64,000 nucleotides of DNA from an uncultured Bacilli bacterium (lineage in GTDB: Bacteria > Bacillota_I > Bacilli_A > RF39 > UBA660). This document shows, one piece after another, positions 31,592 to 40,725 of this stretch. The notes under the pieces are model-generated. The model was not told where the DNA came from, did no database searches, and saw only the letters and a list, made by a program, of their open reading frames with translations. The position numbers were made by a program, and so were the translations under genes. Each line of letters starts with the position of its first letter. The first letter of the stretch is position 1. The stretch spans positions 78,265 through 142,264 of the forward strand of contig CAJTZY010000002.1 in the NCBI GenBank assembly GCA_910584085.1, given 5' to 3'.

Positions 31592-32294
31592 ACTAATAGT
31601 TGGCAATATAAAAATGAATATGAAGTTTGAAGAACTTTCTAGTTACCTTGCCTTTTTTAAAAATATTAATTCAAAAAATCTTATTATATGTCCAAGTTAT
31701 ATATACATACCATACTTTTTAAAATATAATTTTGAAGTAGGAAGTCAGAATGTATGTGCATATAATGATGGAACTTATACAGGTGAGGTATCTGCTAGTC
31801 AGTTATATTCACTTGGGGTTAGATATACTATAGTTGGACATAGTGAGCGTAAACTTAAATTAAATGAATCTGATTTGGATATAAATAAAAAAGTAATAAG
31901 TTCAATAAATTCTAAATTAAATGTTATTTTATGTATTGGAGAACCATTAGAAGAAATGGATATATTAGAAAAAAATAAAATATTAAAAAATCAAATTGTA
32001 AATGCTTTAATTAACGTAGATGATTTAAATAACGTGATAATAGCCTATGAACCTGTATGGTCTGTTGGAACAAATAGATTACCAGATAATGTAGAAATAG
32101 AAAGGACTATAAAATATATAAAACAATTAGTTTTTGATATGTATAATCAAAATACTCGTGTAATATATGGTGGCAGTATTAATGAAAAAAACATATTGAA
32201 ACTAAATGATATAGATGTATTAGATGGATTTTTAATAGGTTCAGCTAGTGTAGATCCATCTAAATTTATACAAATAATTAATGAAGTAATGTGA
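31581..32294 (+). CDS. tpiA: Triosephosphate isomerase
   Basis: This 237-residue enzyme interconverts dihydroxyacetone phosphate and glyceraldehyde 3-phosphate. Catalytic residues are present: Asn9 and Lys11 in 'VGNIKMN', His in 'TIVGHSERK', Glu in 'AYEPVWSVGTN', and the phosphate loop 'IYGGSINEKN' with 'GFLIGSASVDP'. It is a little short, and the usually conserved Trp of GNWKMN is Ile. The start overlaps the GT4 gene. It ends the pgk operon. Confidence 0.93.
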   Translation: MANKLIVGNIKMNMKFEELSSYLAFFKNINSKNLIICPSYIYIPYFLKYNFEVGSQNVCAYNDGTYTGEVSASQLYSLGVRYTIVGHSERKLKLNESDLDINKKVISSINSKLNVILCIGEPLEEMDILEKNKILKNQIVNALINVDDLNNVIIAYEPVWSVGTNRLPDNVEIERTIKYIKQLVFDMYNQNTRVIYGGSINEKNILKLNDIDVLDGFLIGSASVDPSKFIQIINEVM

Positions 32295-32313
32295 GTTTCA
32301 AAAATTGATAATA

Positions 32314-32379
32314 TTCGACAAAGTATGACAAAACTAGATAAAATAATCTCTAGAAGCTTTAAGCAGTATGTAGTATAAT
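32314..32379 (+). promoter_or_regulatory. spo0A promoter region with two Spo0A boxes
   Basis: A perfect Spo0A box in inverse orientation, TTCGACAAA (32314-32322), is followed by a weaker one, TGACAAAA (32325-32332). A TATAAT lies at 32374-32379. This is the arrangement expected for autoregulation of spo0A. Confidence 0.65.
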
Positions 32380-32407
32380 CTAAATAGAATAGAAAAGGGA
32401 GATAATT

Positions 32408-33166
32408 ATGAACAAAATAAAAGTTCTTATGATAGACGATAACATACAATTAATTGAGGCAGTAAAGGAGTATTTTGAAAGTAGTAAAATGATTGAAATA
32501 TCATCAACAGCAAATGATGGAATAGATGGATTTTCTAAGATTCAAAGTGAAACATATGATGTAATAATTTTAGATCTTATAATGCCTAAAAAGGATGGAT
32601 TATATGTTCTTGAAGAAATGAAAAAGAAAAATATGGAAAAAAGAGTAATAGTTACAACTAGTTATAATGCACAAGAAATAATTAGAGAAGTATCTGATTA
32701 TGGAGTTAATTATTATATATTAAAACCATTTGATTTTGATGATTTAGAAAAGAGAATATTAGATTTATGTAATAGAAAGACAACAAGAAAAAATTTAGAT
32801 CTTCATTATAATAATCTTCAAATTGCTATTACTAAAATTTTACATGAATTAGGAATACCATCTCATATAAAGGGTTATCAATATATAAGAGAAGGTGTAA
32901 GTTTAATATTTGATAATCCAGAGATGATAGGTGGAATAACTAAAGAGTTATATCCAGAACTTGCAAATAAATTTGATACAACTGTATCAAGAGTAGAAAG
33001 AGCTATAAGACATGCTATAGAAGTTAGCTGGAATAGAGGTAATTGGGATTTAATGGAGGAAATATTTGGCAATAGTGTAGATATTGATAGAGCAAAACCA
33101 ACTAATTCTGAATTTATAGTAACAGTGGCTGATAAACTTAGATTAGATTATCACAAAGTAGGATAG
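32408..33166 (+). CDS. spo0A: Sporulation master regulator Spo0A
   Basis: This 252-residue response regulator has a receiver domain (1-~120) with the acidic pocket Asp10/Asp11, phospho-acceptor Asp56 in 'VIILDLIMPKKDG', Thr in 'VTTSYN' and Lys in 'ILKPFDF'. The C-terminal Spo0A effector domain has the recognition helix 'DTTVSRVERAIRHAIEVSW'. Phosphorylated Spo0A binds TTTGTCGAA-type boxes and commits the cell to sporulation. GGGAGA precedes the start. The gene has its own promoter with two boxes and a following terminator, so it is a single-gene unit. Confidence 0.95.
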   Translation: MNKIKVLMIDDNIQLIEAVKEYFESSKMIEISSTANDGIDGFSKIQSETYDVIILDLIMPKKDGLYVLEEMKKKNMEKRVIVTTSYNAQEIIREVSDYGVNYYILKPFDFDDLEKRILDLCNRKTTRKNLDLHYNNLQIAITKILHELGIPSHIKGYQYIREGVSLIFDNPEMIGGITKELYPELANKFDTTVSRVERAIRHAIEVSWNRGNWDLMEEIFGNSVDIDRAKPTNSEFIVTVADKLRLDYHKVG

Positions 33167-33190
33167 TGAATAAGTCACTATTTTATTTTT
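33163..33190 (+). terminator. Terminator after spo0A
   Basis: ATAGTGA (33163-33169) with TCACTAT (33175-33181), followed by a T-rich tail; the stem includes the stop codon. Confidence 0.85.
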
Positions 33191-33260
33191 AATTTTTTTC
33201 TAAACCTTGACCCAATTCTAAACTTAATATATAATTAAAATATAAAGAAAAGGTGATGTT

Positions 33261-36200
33261 ATGAAACTAATAAAAACTATGGATGCTAATGAAGCATGTG
33301 CTAGAACATCTTATATGTTTACAGAACTTGCTGGTATTTATCCAATTACTCCCTCAAGCCCCATGGCAGAACATATGGATGAATGGAGTAGTAATACGTT
33401 AAATATATTTAATGACAAAGTAAAAGTAGTAGAAATGCAAAGTGAAGCAGGTGCTAGTGGATTTGTACATGGTGCTCTTCAGAACGGTGTGCTTAGTACA
33501 ACATTCACGGCTAGCCAAGGGTTACTTTTAATGATTCCAAATATGTATAAAATGGCTGGAGAAATGTTGCCATGTGTCATGCACGTTGCAGCACGCAGTT
33601 TATCTACTCATGCATTAAGTATATTTGGAGATCATCAAGATATATACGCTGCTCGTATGACTGGTTTTTGTATGTTAGCTTCTTCTTCAGTACAGGACGC
33701 ATCATTTTTAAGTGGTGTTGCTCATTTAAGTGCAATAGAAGCAAGTTTACCTTTTATGCACTTTTTTGATGGATTTAGAACAAGTCATGAAATTCAAAAA
33801 ATTGAAACGTTAGAACTTGAAGATTATAAAAAATTAGTAAATGTGGAAGCACTCAATAAATTTAGAAGTAAAGCTTTAAATCCAAGAAAACCTGATACAC
33901 GTGGTGTAGCTGAAAACGATGACATATATTTTCAAGCAACAGAGGTTAGAAATAAGTTTTATGATGAGATACCCGATATAGTAAATAGTTATATGGAAAA
34001 AATAAATGAAATGGCAGGAACTAGTTATAAGCCATTTGAGTTTTATGGAAGTAAAAATGCTAGTAAAGTAATAGTAGCTATGGGCTCTGTTTGTGAAACT
34101 ATAAAAGAAGTAATTGATTCATTAGATAGTGATGTTGGACTTATAGAAGTACATCTATATAGGCCATTTAGTGCGAAGTATTTACTAAATGTACTTCCTA
34201 GTTCCGTTAAAAAAATAGCAGTACTTGATAGAACTAAAGAATTTGGATCATCTGGTGAACCATTATATTTAGATATATTATCTGCACTTAAAGATAAAGA
34301 TATTGAAATTGTTGGTGGAAGATATGGATTATCTAGTAAAAATACAACACCTAAAGATATAAAAGCAGTATATGATATGTTAGATAATCCAAAAAATAAT
34401 TTTACTATAGGGATAACAGACGATGTAACTAATTTAAGTTTAGACACTACTGATTTTGATATTAAAACGAGTAAAGAAATACTTATATACGGATATGGTT
34501 CTGATGGTATGGTAAGTGCTTCTAAATCTATAATAAAATTAGTTGGTGATAATACTTCAAAATATGTTCAAGGATACTTTGAATATGACTCTAAAAAATC
34601 TGGTGGTGTAACAAAATCACATTTAAGAATAAGTGATAAAAAAATAAGATCTACATATTATGTAGAAAATCCTGATATAGTAGTAGTATCTAAGGATAGT
34701 TATTTTAATGAATTTGAGATATTAAATAAAATTGATAAAAATTCTATAATGATTATAAATACTAGTAAGAGTGAAAGTGAATTATTAGATAGTTTTTCAC
34801 CTAAATTAAGAGATTTATTATCTAGTAGTAATACTAAAATATATACTCTAAATGCCTATGATATCGCACAAAAGCGAGGACTTGGAAGTAAGATAAGTAT
34901 GATTATGGAATGTGCTATTTTATATATTACAAATTTAGTAGATTATAATTTTTCTAAGCAAGAACTTATTAAATATATTAAAGATAAATTTAGTAAAAAG
35001 GGTGATGAGATAGTAAATGCTAATATATCTGCTCTTGATATTACTGAATCTAATATAAAAGAAATAAAGTTAAATAATAGTGATAGAAAAGAGAAAAAGC
35101 AAAATTTTGGTTTATATGAATCTATGTTTAATAGACTTGGAAATAGTTTACCTACATCGGCCTTTTTAACAATGCCAGGTGGTATATTTAAATCTGGAAC
35201 TAGTAAATTAGAAGGAAAAGCAACAAGTGAGTTAGTACCACATTATATAAATGAAAATTGTATAAATTGTAATAATTGTGCGTATGTATGCCCTCATTCA
35301 GTAATAAGACCTTATTTATTATCTATTGATGAATATAATAGTGCTCCAGATTATGTAAAAACAAGATGTGTTAAGGCAATAGGGATGGAAGATTATTACT
35401 TTGTAATAGGAATCTCCATAAAGAATTGTACAGGTTGTGGCCTTTGCATTAAAGCTTGTCCTGGAAAGAAAGGAAATAAAGCTTTAACCTTTAAATCACT
35501 TAGTGACGAAATTAAAGATAGAGAACAAGAAGTATTTGATTATTTAGATAATAATATAACTGATAAAAAGAAATTTAATGAACTTACGGTAAAGGGAATT
35601 GGATTTAAAAAGCCAAAATTTGAATATTGTGGCGCATGTGCAGGATGTGGTGAAACAGCATATATAAGAATACTTACCCAACTTTTTGGAGATAACCTGG
35701 TAGTAGCAAATGCAACTGGATGCTCATCAATATATGGTGGATCCGCACCATCTACTCCATATAGTATTCCATGGGCAAGTTCACTATTTGAGGACAATGC
35801 TGAGTATGGATATGGTATGCTTATTTCAAATAATTTGATTAGAAATAGAATTAAAAATATTATGGAAAGTAATATGAATAATTCAAATAAAGAGTTATTT
35901 AATGAATGGTTAAATAATTATGATGATTATGAAAAAACATTTAATGTTTATAATAGTTTAAATGATGATATACCACAAGAGTTAAAAGATTTAAAAGAAT
36001 ATATCCCATCAAGAAATTACTGGTGTATTGGCGGTGATGGCTGGGCATATGATATTGGATATGGAGGAATTGACCATATACTAGCAAGTGGGGATAATAT
36101 AAATATATTAGTACTTGATACAGAAGTTTATTCAAATACTGGTGGGCAATCTAGTAAATCTAGTAAAATAGGTTCTATTGCATCCTTTGCAACATCTGGT

Positions 36201-36650
36201 AAAAAAATTAATAAAAAGGATTTAGCTCGTTTAGCTCTTTCTTATAAAAATGTATATGTTGCCCAAATCTCACTTGGTGCGAATATGATGCAAGTAATTA
36301 AGACACTTAAAGAGGCAAATGATTATCCAGGACCTTCAATAGTAATTGCTTATGCACCTTGTATATCACATGGTATAAAGGGAGGTATGTCAAATAGCGT
36401 TAATATGGAAAAAATGGCTGTAGATTGTGGATATTTTCCTACATTTAGAAGAGATCCAATAAAGGGATTTACACTAGATAGTAAAAAAGTAGATTTTGAT
36501 AAATATGAAGAATTTTTAAACCTTCAAACTAGATATTCAATGTTAAATAAAGTAAATAAAGAAAATTCAAAGGAACTATTAGAACAAAATAAACAAGATG
36601 CAATAGAAAGATATGAATATTATAGTAGTTTACAAAGAGTTGACAATTAG
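33261..36650 (+). CDS. por: Pyruvate:ferredoxin (flavodoxin) oxidoreductase
   Basis: This 1129-residue single-chain enzyme converts pyruvate and CoA to acetyl-CoA and CO2 while reducing ferredoxin. Order of parts: pyrimidine-binding domain starting 'ACARTSYMFTELAGIYPITP'; a central 2x[4Fe-4S] domain with 'CINCNNCAYVCPHSV' and 'CTGCGLCIKACPG'; and the TPP domain with 'CGACAGCGETAY' and 'GDGWAYDIGYGGIDH'. Length is slightly below the usual ~1170. The enzyme is oxygen-sensitive and marks an anaerobe. It stands alone between two terminators; its stop codon is in the loop of the second. Confidence 0.95.
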   Translation: MKLIKTMDANEACARTSYMFTELAGIYPITPSSPMAEHMDEWSSNTLNIFNDKVKVVEMQSEAGASGFVHGALQNGVLSTTFTASQGLLLMIPNMYKMAGEMLPCVMHVAARSLSTHALSIFGDHQDIYAARMTGFCMLASSSVQDASFLSGVAHLSAIEASLPFMHFFDGFRTSHEIQKIETLELEDYKKLVNVEALNKFRSKALNPRKPDTRGVAENDDIYFQATEVRNKFYDEIPDIVNSYMEKINEMAGTSYKPFEFYGSKNASKVIVAMGSVCETIKEVIDSLDSDVGLIEVHLYRPFSAKYLLNVLPSSVKKIAVLDRTKEFGSSGEPLYLDILSALKDKDIEIVGGRYGLSSKNTTPKDIKAVYDMLDNPKNNFTIGITDDVTNLSLDTTDFDIKTSKEILIYGYGSDGMVSASKSIIKLVGDNTSKYVQGYFEYDSKKSGGVTKSHLRISDKKIRSTYYVENPDIVVVSKDSYFNEFEILNKIDKNSIMIINTSKSESELLDSFSPKLRDLLSSSNTKIYTLNAYDIAQKRGLGSKISMIMECAILYITNLVDYNFSKQELIKYIKDKFSKKGDEIVNANISALDITESNIKEIKLNNSDRKEKKQNFGLYESMFNRLGNSLPTSAFLTMPGGIFKSGTSKLEGKATSELVPHYINENCINCNNCAYVCPHSVIRPYLLSIDEYNSAPDYVKTRCVKAIGMEDYYFVIGISIKNCTGCGLCIKACPGKKGNKALTFKSLSDEIKDREQEVFDYLDNNITDKKKFNELTVKGIGFKKPKFEYCGACAGCGETAYIRILTQLFGDNLVVANATGCSSIYGGSAPSTPYSIPWASSLFEDNAEYGYGMLISNNLIRNRIKNIMESNMNNSNKELFNEWLNNYDDYEKTFNVYNSLNDDIPQELKDLKEYIPSRNYWCIGGDGWAYDIGYGGIDHILASGDNINILVLDTEVYSNTGGQSSKSSKIGSIASFATSGKKINKKDLARLALSYKNVYVAQISLGANMMQVIKTLKEANDYPGPSIVIAYAPCISHGIKGGMSNSVNMEKMAVDCGYFPTFRRDPIKGFTLDSKKVDFDKYEEFLNLQTRYSMLNKVNKENSKELLEQNKQDAIERYEYYSSLQRVDN

Positions 36651-36664
36651 TCAACTCTTTTTCT
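36634..36664 (+). terminator. Terminator overlapping the por stop codon
   Basis: AAAGAGTTGA (36634-36643) with TCAACTCTTT (36651-36660), then more T; a ten-base-pair stem. Confidence 0.9.
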
Positions 36665-36708
36665 TGGATAAATATTTATATTTATGGTACAATAAAATTG
36701 GTGATAGT

Positions 36709-36858
36709 ATGAAGATAGATAAATTTAAATTTAGAGATGAAGAAGTTAATTTGGCAATATTTGATGATGATGAAATAGAAACAAATGAAGTACTAGAAGA
36801 AGAGTTAGATAAGACTATTAATATAAGTGAATTAATTGAAGGTGAAAAACATGAATAA
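36709..36858 (+). CDS. Small acidic protein of unknown function
   Basis: This is a 49-residue protein, very rich in Asp and Glu ('FDDDEIETNEVLEEELD'). The ATG at 36709 follows GGTGATAGT, a ribosome site used by many genes in this window; a longer frame starting inside por ignores it. Its stop overlaps the start of the next gene by several bases, so the pair is translationally coupled. It may be a small regulator or partner of that protein. No family is recognised. Confidence 0.6.
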   Translation: MKIDKFKFRDEEVNLAIFDDDEIETNEVLEEELDKTINISELIEGEKHE

Positions 36859-38254
36859 TTATGAATTGATGCAAGTGTTTTTAGATATTGTTAAAGAGCT
36901 TTCAATTTCAAATCCACTAAATAAAATAGCAGAAAATACTATCTATTCCATTCTTATGGGATTTAATATAAGAGCAGAACAATATCCATATCAAGACGTA
37001 ACTGATATTTGGGATAGTGTTATAAAATACTATGATAATAATCAAAATATAAAAGTATATATACCAGAAAAAATGCAAAAATTCTTAGTATTAAGTAATG
37101 GTTCACTTAAAGGAAATGAGATAAAATTATATATTCCTCTTGATAAAAAGCATTTAGAGAAGGGATCTAAAGAAATATTCAATTTTATATCTGGAAAAAA
37201 TATTCCCCATCAATCTAAAATAGCAGGTAAAGTAAGAAATGATAATATAGTAATTAGAGTAAATACATTAGATGATGCAAAAGAAATAATAAATTTTGTA
37301 AATAGTAATGATTATATAAAGGAAGGGTTACTTAAACCAAATCCATTTTTGCCAAGTATTTATGGAGTAGGTGTAACTATGGATAATAATTATTCATATA
37401 ATTCAATTTTATCTAATTTAATCTACTCTTTCATACATGAATTAAAAGATAAAAATAGATTAGATCTATTTACAGTAGATAATTTAAATATGTATATAAA
37501 AGGTAAAATAGATTTTGTAGATGATTTAGATTTAAAGGATATATTTACATTGCTTTCAAAAGTTATGGCTAAAGATTTTAAATTTGAAGATTTCTCTAGT
37601 TTTGCTAATATGAAAGTATTAGATAAATATGACAGTAATAGAAATAGAATAACTGATAGCAAATTTTATTTTGAAAGAGCAGTCGAACTTACTAATAAAA
37701 GCTATCCTAAAAAAGTAAGACAGGCTATAGAAGCCTATATAGACGGTAATGCAAAGGGTTTTACAAATAAAGATGATGTACGTTTTAGTTTAATGAAATA
37801 TGTTGATTCTAGAAATGTAGTTAATATAATGAGATCTAAGTTAATAGAGCATAATAAGCCAGTTCCAACAGATATTCATGCTTTAATAGATAGTTATGTT
37901 AATGTTTTGGAAAATAAAGAACTAAAAAGTAATATAAACTATATAATAGTATATAATTCAATAAAGTTTGCATATGTAGATACATTAAATAAATATGGAT
38001 ATGAACAAGTAAGTGGAGCTTTAAAATCACTTATATTAAGTGGTGATACTAAAAATTTCACTGATGATAATGGTTATAGAACAGAATTACAAAGAGTATT
38101 AAAATCTGTAGATTATAGAGAAATAAAAAAAATAGTATTAAGCGAGATAGATTTAGACAATTTAGATGTTAATGATATAGATGAGATAGTAAATAGATTT
38201 AGTCAAAAAATGGTAAATGAATTATCAGTGAATGAAAATAATATAACAATGTAA
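36851..38254 (+). CDS. Conserved-looking protein of unknown function
   Basis: This is a 467-residue soluble protein without signal peptide or membrane helices. It has a central segment 'PHQSKIAGKVRNDNIVIRV' followed by 'YIKEGLLKPNPFLPSIYGVG' (about residues 120-190), which looks like a folded mixed alpha/beta domain. Helical regions follow to the end. I do not recognise a family. It is coupled to the small acidic protein and followed by a terminator that also serves the minus-strand gene. Codon use and base composition look like the neighbouring core genes. Confidence 0.6.
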   Translation: MNNYELMQVFLDIVKELSISNPLNKIAENTIYSILMGFNIRAEQYPYQDVTDIWDSVIKYYDNNQNIKVYIPEKMQKFLVLSNGSLKGNEIKLYIPLDKKHLEKGSKEIFNFISGKNIPHQSKIAGKVRNDNIVIRVNTLDDAKEIINFVNSNDYIKEGLLKPNPFLPSIYGVGVTMDNNYSYNSILSNLIYSFIHELKDKNRLDLFTVDNLNMYIKGKIDFVDDLDLKDIFTLLSKVMAKDFKFEDFSSFANMKVLDKYDSNRNRITDSKFYFERAVELTNKSYPKKVRQAIEAYIDGNAKGFTNKDDVRFSLMKYVDSRNVVNIMRSKLIEHNKPVPTDIHALIDSYVNVLENKELKSNINYIIVYNSIKFAYVDTLNKYGYEQVSGALKSLILSGDTKNFTDDNGYRTELQRVLKSVDYREIKKIVLSEIDLDNLDVNDIDEIVNRFSQKMVNELSVNENNITM

Positions 38255-38278
38255 AAAAGTTAGAAATCTAACTTTTTT
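38254..38278. terminator. Bidirectional terminator
   Basis: AAAAAGTTAG, loop AAAT, CTAACTTTTTT; A run on the left and T run on the right, so it can end transcripts from both convergent genes. Confidence 0.85.
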
Positions 38279-38302
38279 GATTATATTAAGATAAATAAAA
38301 AT

Positions 38303-39208
38303 TTAATTGATTAATTCTTCTATTTCGTTATTACTAAGTTTTGTTGCTTCTAAAATTATATTTTTATCTAATCCCATTTTTAACATATTTTTAGCAATTT
38401 CAAGTTCCTTTTCTTTAGCACCTTCAATTTTGCCTTCAGCAATTCCTTCAGCTTTGCCCTCGGCCCTACCTTCAGCCATGGCCTTAATTTTAGCTCCATC
38501 AATTTGTGTTCTTCTAATTTTCTCTGCTTCTACTTCTGCATCGTATAATCCCATTATTTCTTCATCATTACTTAACTCTTCTAATCTTTTAGACACTTTT
38601 TTCATAATCTTATCATCTCCTGCAATAGTTCTTGCAAATTCTTTTGTTTCTGCCATTAATAGTAAACAGTATCTTTCGAATTTACTTAAACTTTTTACAG
38701 ACTTATTATAGCACGTATCATGGATATATGCTAGATTAACATGATATTTTATTTCACTTTCCTTAAGTATTTCATTTGTTGTATCCTCCTTATATACAAA
38801 TTTATATATCTCTTGATTATTTTCAAAATAATAAAAATCATTAAAATTTATTTGTATAATTTTTCCACTTTCTAAATAACTTTTACCTCTTTTATAAAGA
38901 TTATCAGATAATCTATAAAAGTAAGCATTACTTTTATCAAATACTCCGTCATAATATTCTTTATTTAGTTCTATATTTATATATTTATTCCCAATACTTA
39001 CTATAATATCACTTCTCATATTTTTATCATTTTTATTATTTATAATATATTCTGAGTTTTCTATTTTCATATTTTCTAATTCACTTACAGATATACCTGT
39101 AATACAACTGATTAAATCTTTTAAGTAATCCTCATTATTTGGGTCTAACATTATTCCTTTGAACATACAGTCATATACTCCAAGTAGTAGTTTTTCATCA
39201 TCTTTCAT
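38303..39208 (-). CDS. Rpn/PDDEXK-family nuclease or transposase-like protein
   Basis: This 301-residue protein starts 'MKDDEKLLLGVYDCMFKGIM'. The N-terminal half has the PDDEXK_2 pattern, with Asp in 'RSDIIVSIGNKYINIELNKEYY' (D...E.N). A repetitive linker 'AEGRAEGKAEGIAEGKIEG' and a short helical tail 'KNIILEATKLSNNEIEELI' are typical of Rpn-like (recombination-promoting nuclease) proteins. Such genes are scattered, often multicopy, and act on DNA. The start at 39208 follows GGAGGAA; an in-frame ATG 120 bases further upstream lacks a ribosome site. No terminal inverted repeats were found, so it is not a simple insertion sequence. Confidence 0.8.
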   Translation of the reverse strand: MKDDEKLLLGVYDCMFKGIMLDPNNEDYLKDLISCITGISVSELENMKIENSEYIINNKNDKNMRSDIIVSIGNKYINIELNKEYYDGVFDKSNAYFYRLSDNLYKRGKSYLESGKIIQINFNDFYYFENNQEIYKFVYKEDTTNEILKESEIKYHVNLAYIHDTCYNKSVKSLSKFERYCLLLMAETKEFARTIAGDDKIMKKVSKRLEELSNDEEIMGLYDAEVEAEKIRRTQIDGAKIKAMAEGRAEGKAEGIAEGKIEGAKEKELEIAKNMLKMGLDKNIILEATKLSNNEIEELIN

Positions 39209-39701
39209 ATTATTCCTCCAATCATTAGTACCCCTTTTTATTCTAAATTTAGTGATTTTCCTATATATATTATACGAGAAAACTTTCCCATTTCCTTTTT
39301 TATTTTGTAAGAAGTTAAAAAAATTCAATGTAAATTTAAAAGAACAATATCCTATATTTATTAGATTTTAAATTTTATATTCAAGGAACGAAAACATTAG
39401 TGGCTTATTATGAATTTATATCAGATGTAAATCTAGAGATGGTGTTTATGATGAAAAATATGTTACAGTACTTGGGCAGTATATATTGAGACTATAGGTG
39501 TATTACCTTCTATAACTAGTGAGTAATCATGAATTTATATAAAACTTTAACAATTGAATAATAAAAATAGCTATAATATTACCTTTATTATTAGTGGTTA
39601 GATCTTTGTATATTTACTATTACCCTCTTATTTATTAAGTTTTTTAAATAATATTCTATTATTTTTTTTAAGAGTTTGATATAATTAATATAGGTGTAGA
39701 T
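39209..39701. other. Non-coding interval with a possible decayed coding trace and the rlmN promoter
   Basis: No intact gene is present. Around 39400-39520 two overlapping plus-strand frames give protein-like stretches (for example 'SRDGVYDEKYVTVLGQY') broken by stops, perhaps the remains of an old gene. Two copies of a 'ATGAATTTATAT' motif lie at about 39410 and 39530. An extended -10 element, TGaTATAAT at 39677-39685, is well placed for rlmN. Confidence 0.35.
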
Positions 39702-40724
39702 ATGAGAAATATATATGGAATAACATTTGAAGAATTGGAAAAATATTTTTTAGATAAAAATGACAAAAAGTTTAAAGCAGTTCAAGTATTTGACTGGGTA
39801 TATAAAAAAAGAATTAATAGTTTTGATGAAATGAGAAATATATCAAAGGATACTATTAATGATATGATGAATAATTTTTATTTTCAAAAACTAGAAATAA
39901 TTAGGAAACAAGAAGATATTGATGTTGCTAAATACTTATTTAAACTAAGTGATAATGAGTTAGTTGAGGCTGTTGTTATGTATCATGATTATGGAACTAG
40001 TATATGTATTTCAACACAAGTTGGGTGCAACATTGGATGCAAATTTTGTGAAAGTGGTAGACTAAAAAAAGTAAGAAACCTTGAAGTATATGAAATGGTA
40101 TCTCAAATACTTATGGTCGAGGAAGATATAGATAAAAGATTATCTCATATAGTTTTAATGGGAATTGGAGAACCATTTGATAATTATGATAATGTTATTA
40201 AATTTATAGATATTGTAAATTCTGGTAAAGGAATTGATATAGGAAGTCGTCATATAACAGTGTCTACATGTGGAATTGTACCAAAAATAATAGAATTTTC
40301 GAATTATGATAAACAAGTAAATTTGGCAATTAGTTTGCACGCACCTACTAATGAAATTAGAGATAAAATTATGAATATTAATAAGGTATATAAAATAGAG
40401 GATATAATAGAATCTATAAAATATTATATTTCTAAAACAAATAGAAGGGTAACTTTTGAATATATAATGTTAGACGGTATTAATGACAGTAGTGAATGTG
40501 CGGTATCTTTAAGTAAACTACTTAAAGGAATAAATTGCTATGTAAATATAATACCTTATAATGAAACTAGTCATATAGAATATAAAAAAAGTAATAAAGA
40601 AAAACTTATGAATTTTTATGATATATTAAAAAAGAATAATATTGGAGTTACAATAAGAAGAGAGTTTGGCAGTAAGGTTAATGCTGCATGTGGACAGTTA
40701 CGTTCACACTATGAGGAGGAATAA
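39702..40724 (+). CDS. rlmN: Dual-specificity RNA methyltransferase RlmN
   Basis: This 340-residue radical-SAM enzyme methylates C2 of A2503 in 23S rRNA and of A37 in tRNAs. The cluster motif is C-N-I-G-C-K-F-C in 'TQVGCNIGCKFCESG'. Other marks are 'VLMGIGEPFDNYDNV', 'HITVSTCGIVP', 'VNLAISLHAPTNEIR' and the conserved C-terminal Cys in 'NAACGQLRSHY'. These fit RlmN rather than the resistance enzyme Cfr. It begins the rlmN-prpC-prkC-rsgA-rpe operon common in Bacillota. Confidence 0.93.
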   Translation: MRNIYGITFEELEKYFLDKNDKKFKAVQVFDWVYKKRINSFDEMRNISKDTINDMMNNFYFQKLEIIRKQEDIDVAKYLFKLSDNELVEAVVMYHDYGTSICISTQVGCNIGCKFCESGRLKKVRNLEVYEMVSQILMVEEDIDKRLSHIVLMGIGEPFDNYDNVIKFIDIVNSGKGIDIGSRHITVSTCGIVPKIIEFSNYDKQVNLAISLHAPTNEIRDKIMNINKVYKIEDIIESIKYYISKTNRRVTFEYIMLDGINDSSECAVSLSKLLKGINCYVNIIPYNETSHIEYKKSNKEKLMNFYDILKKNNIGVTIRREFGSKVNAACGQLRSHYEEE

Positions 40725-40725
40725 T

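Noticed and set aside
34043..34447. 134-codon minus-strand frame inside por
   Set aside because: It is a shadow of the por coding frame, with low-complexity Leu/Ser composition and no start signals.
38307..38711. 134-codon plus-strand frame opposite the Rpn-like gene
   Set aside because: The Ala-Leu-Pro-Ser repeats mirror the AEG repeat of the real minus-strand gene.
39702..40724. RlmN considered as a Cfr-type resistance enzyme
   Set aside because: The blocks after the radical-SAM motif (GEP.DNYDNV, HITVST.GIVP, NLAISLHAP) follow RlmN, and the gene sits in the standard rlmN-prpC-prkC operon.
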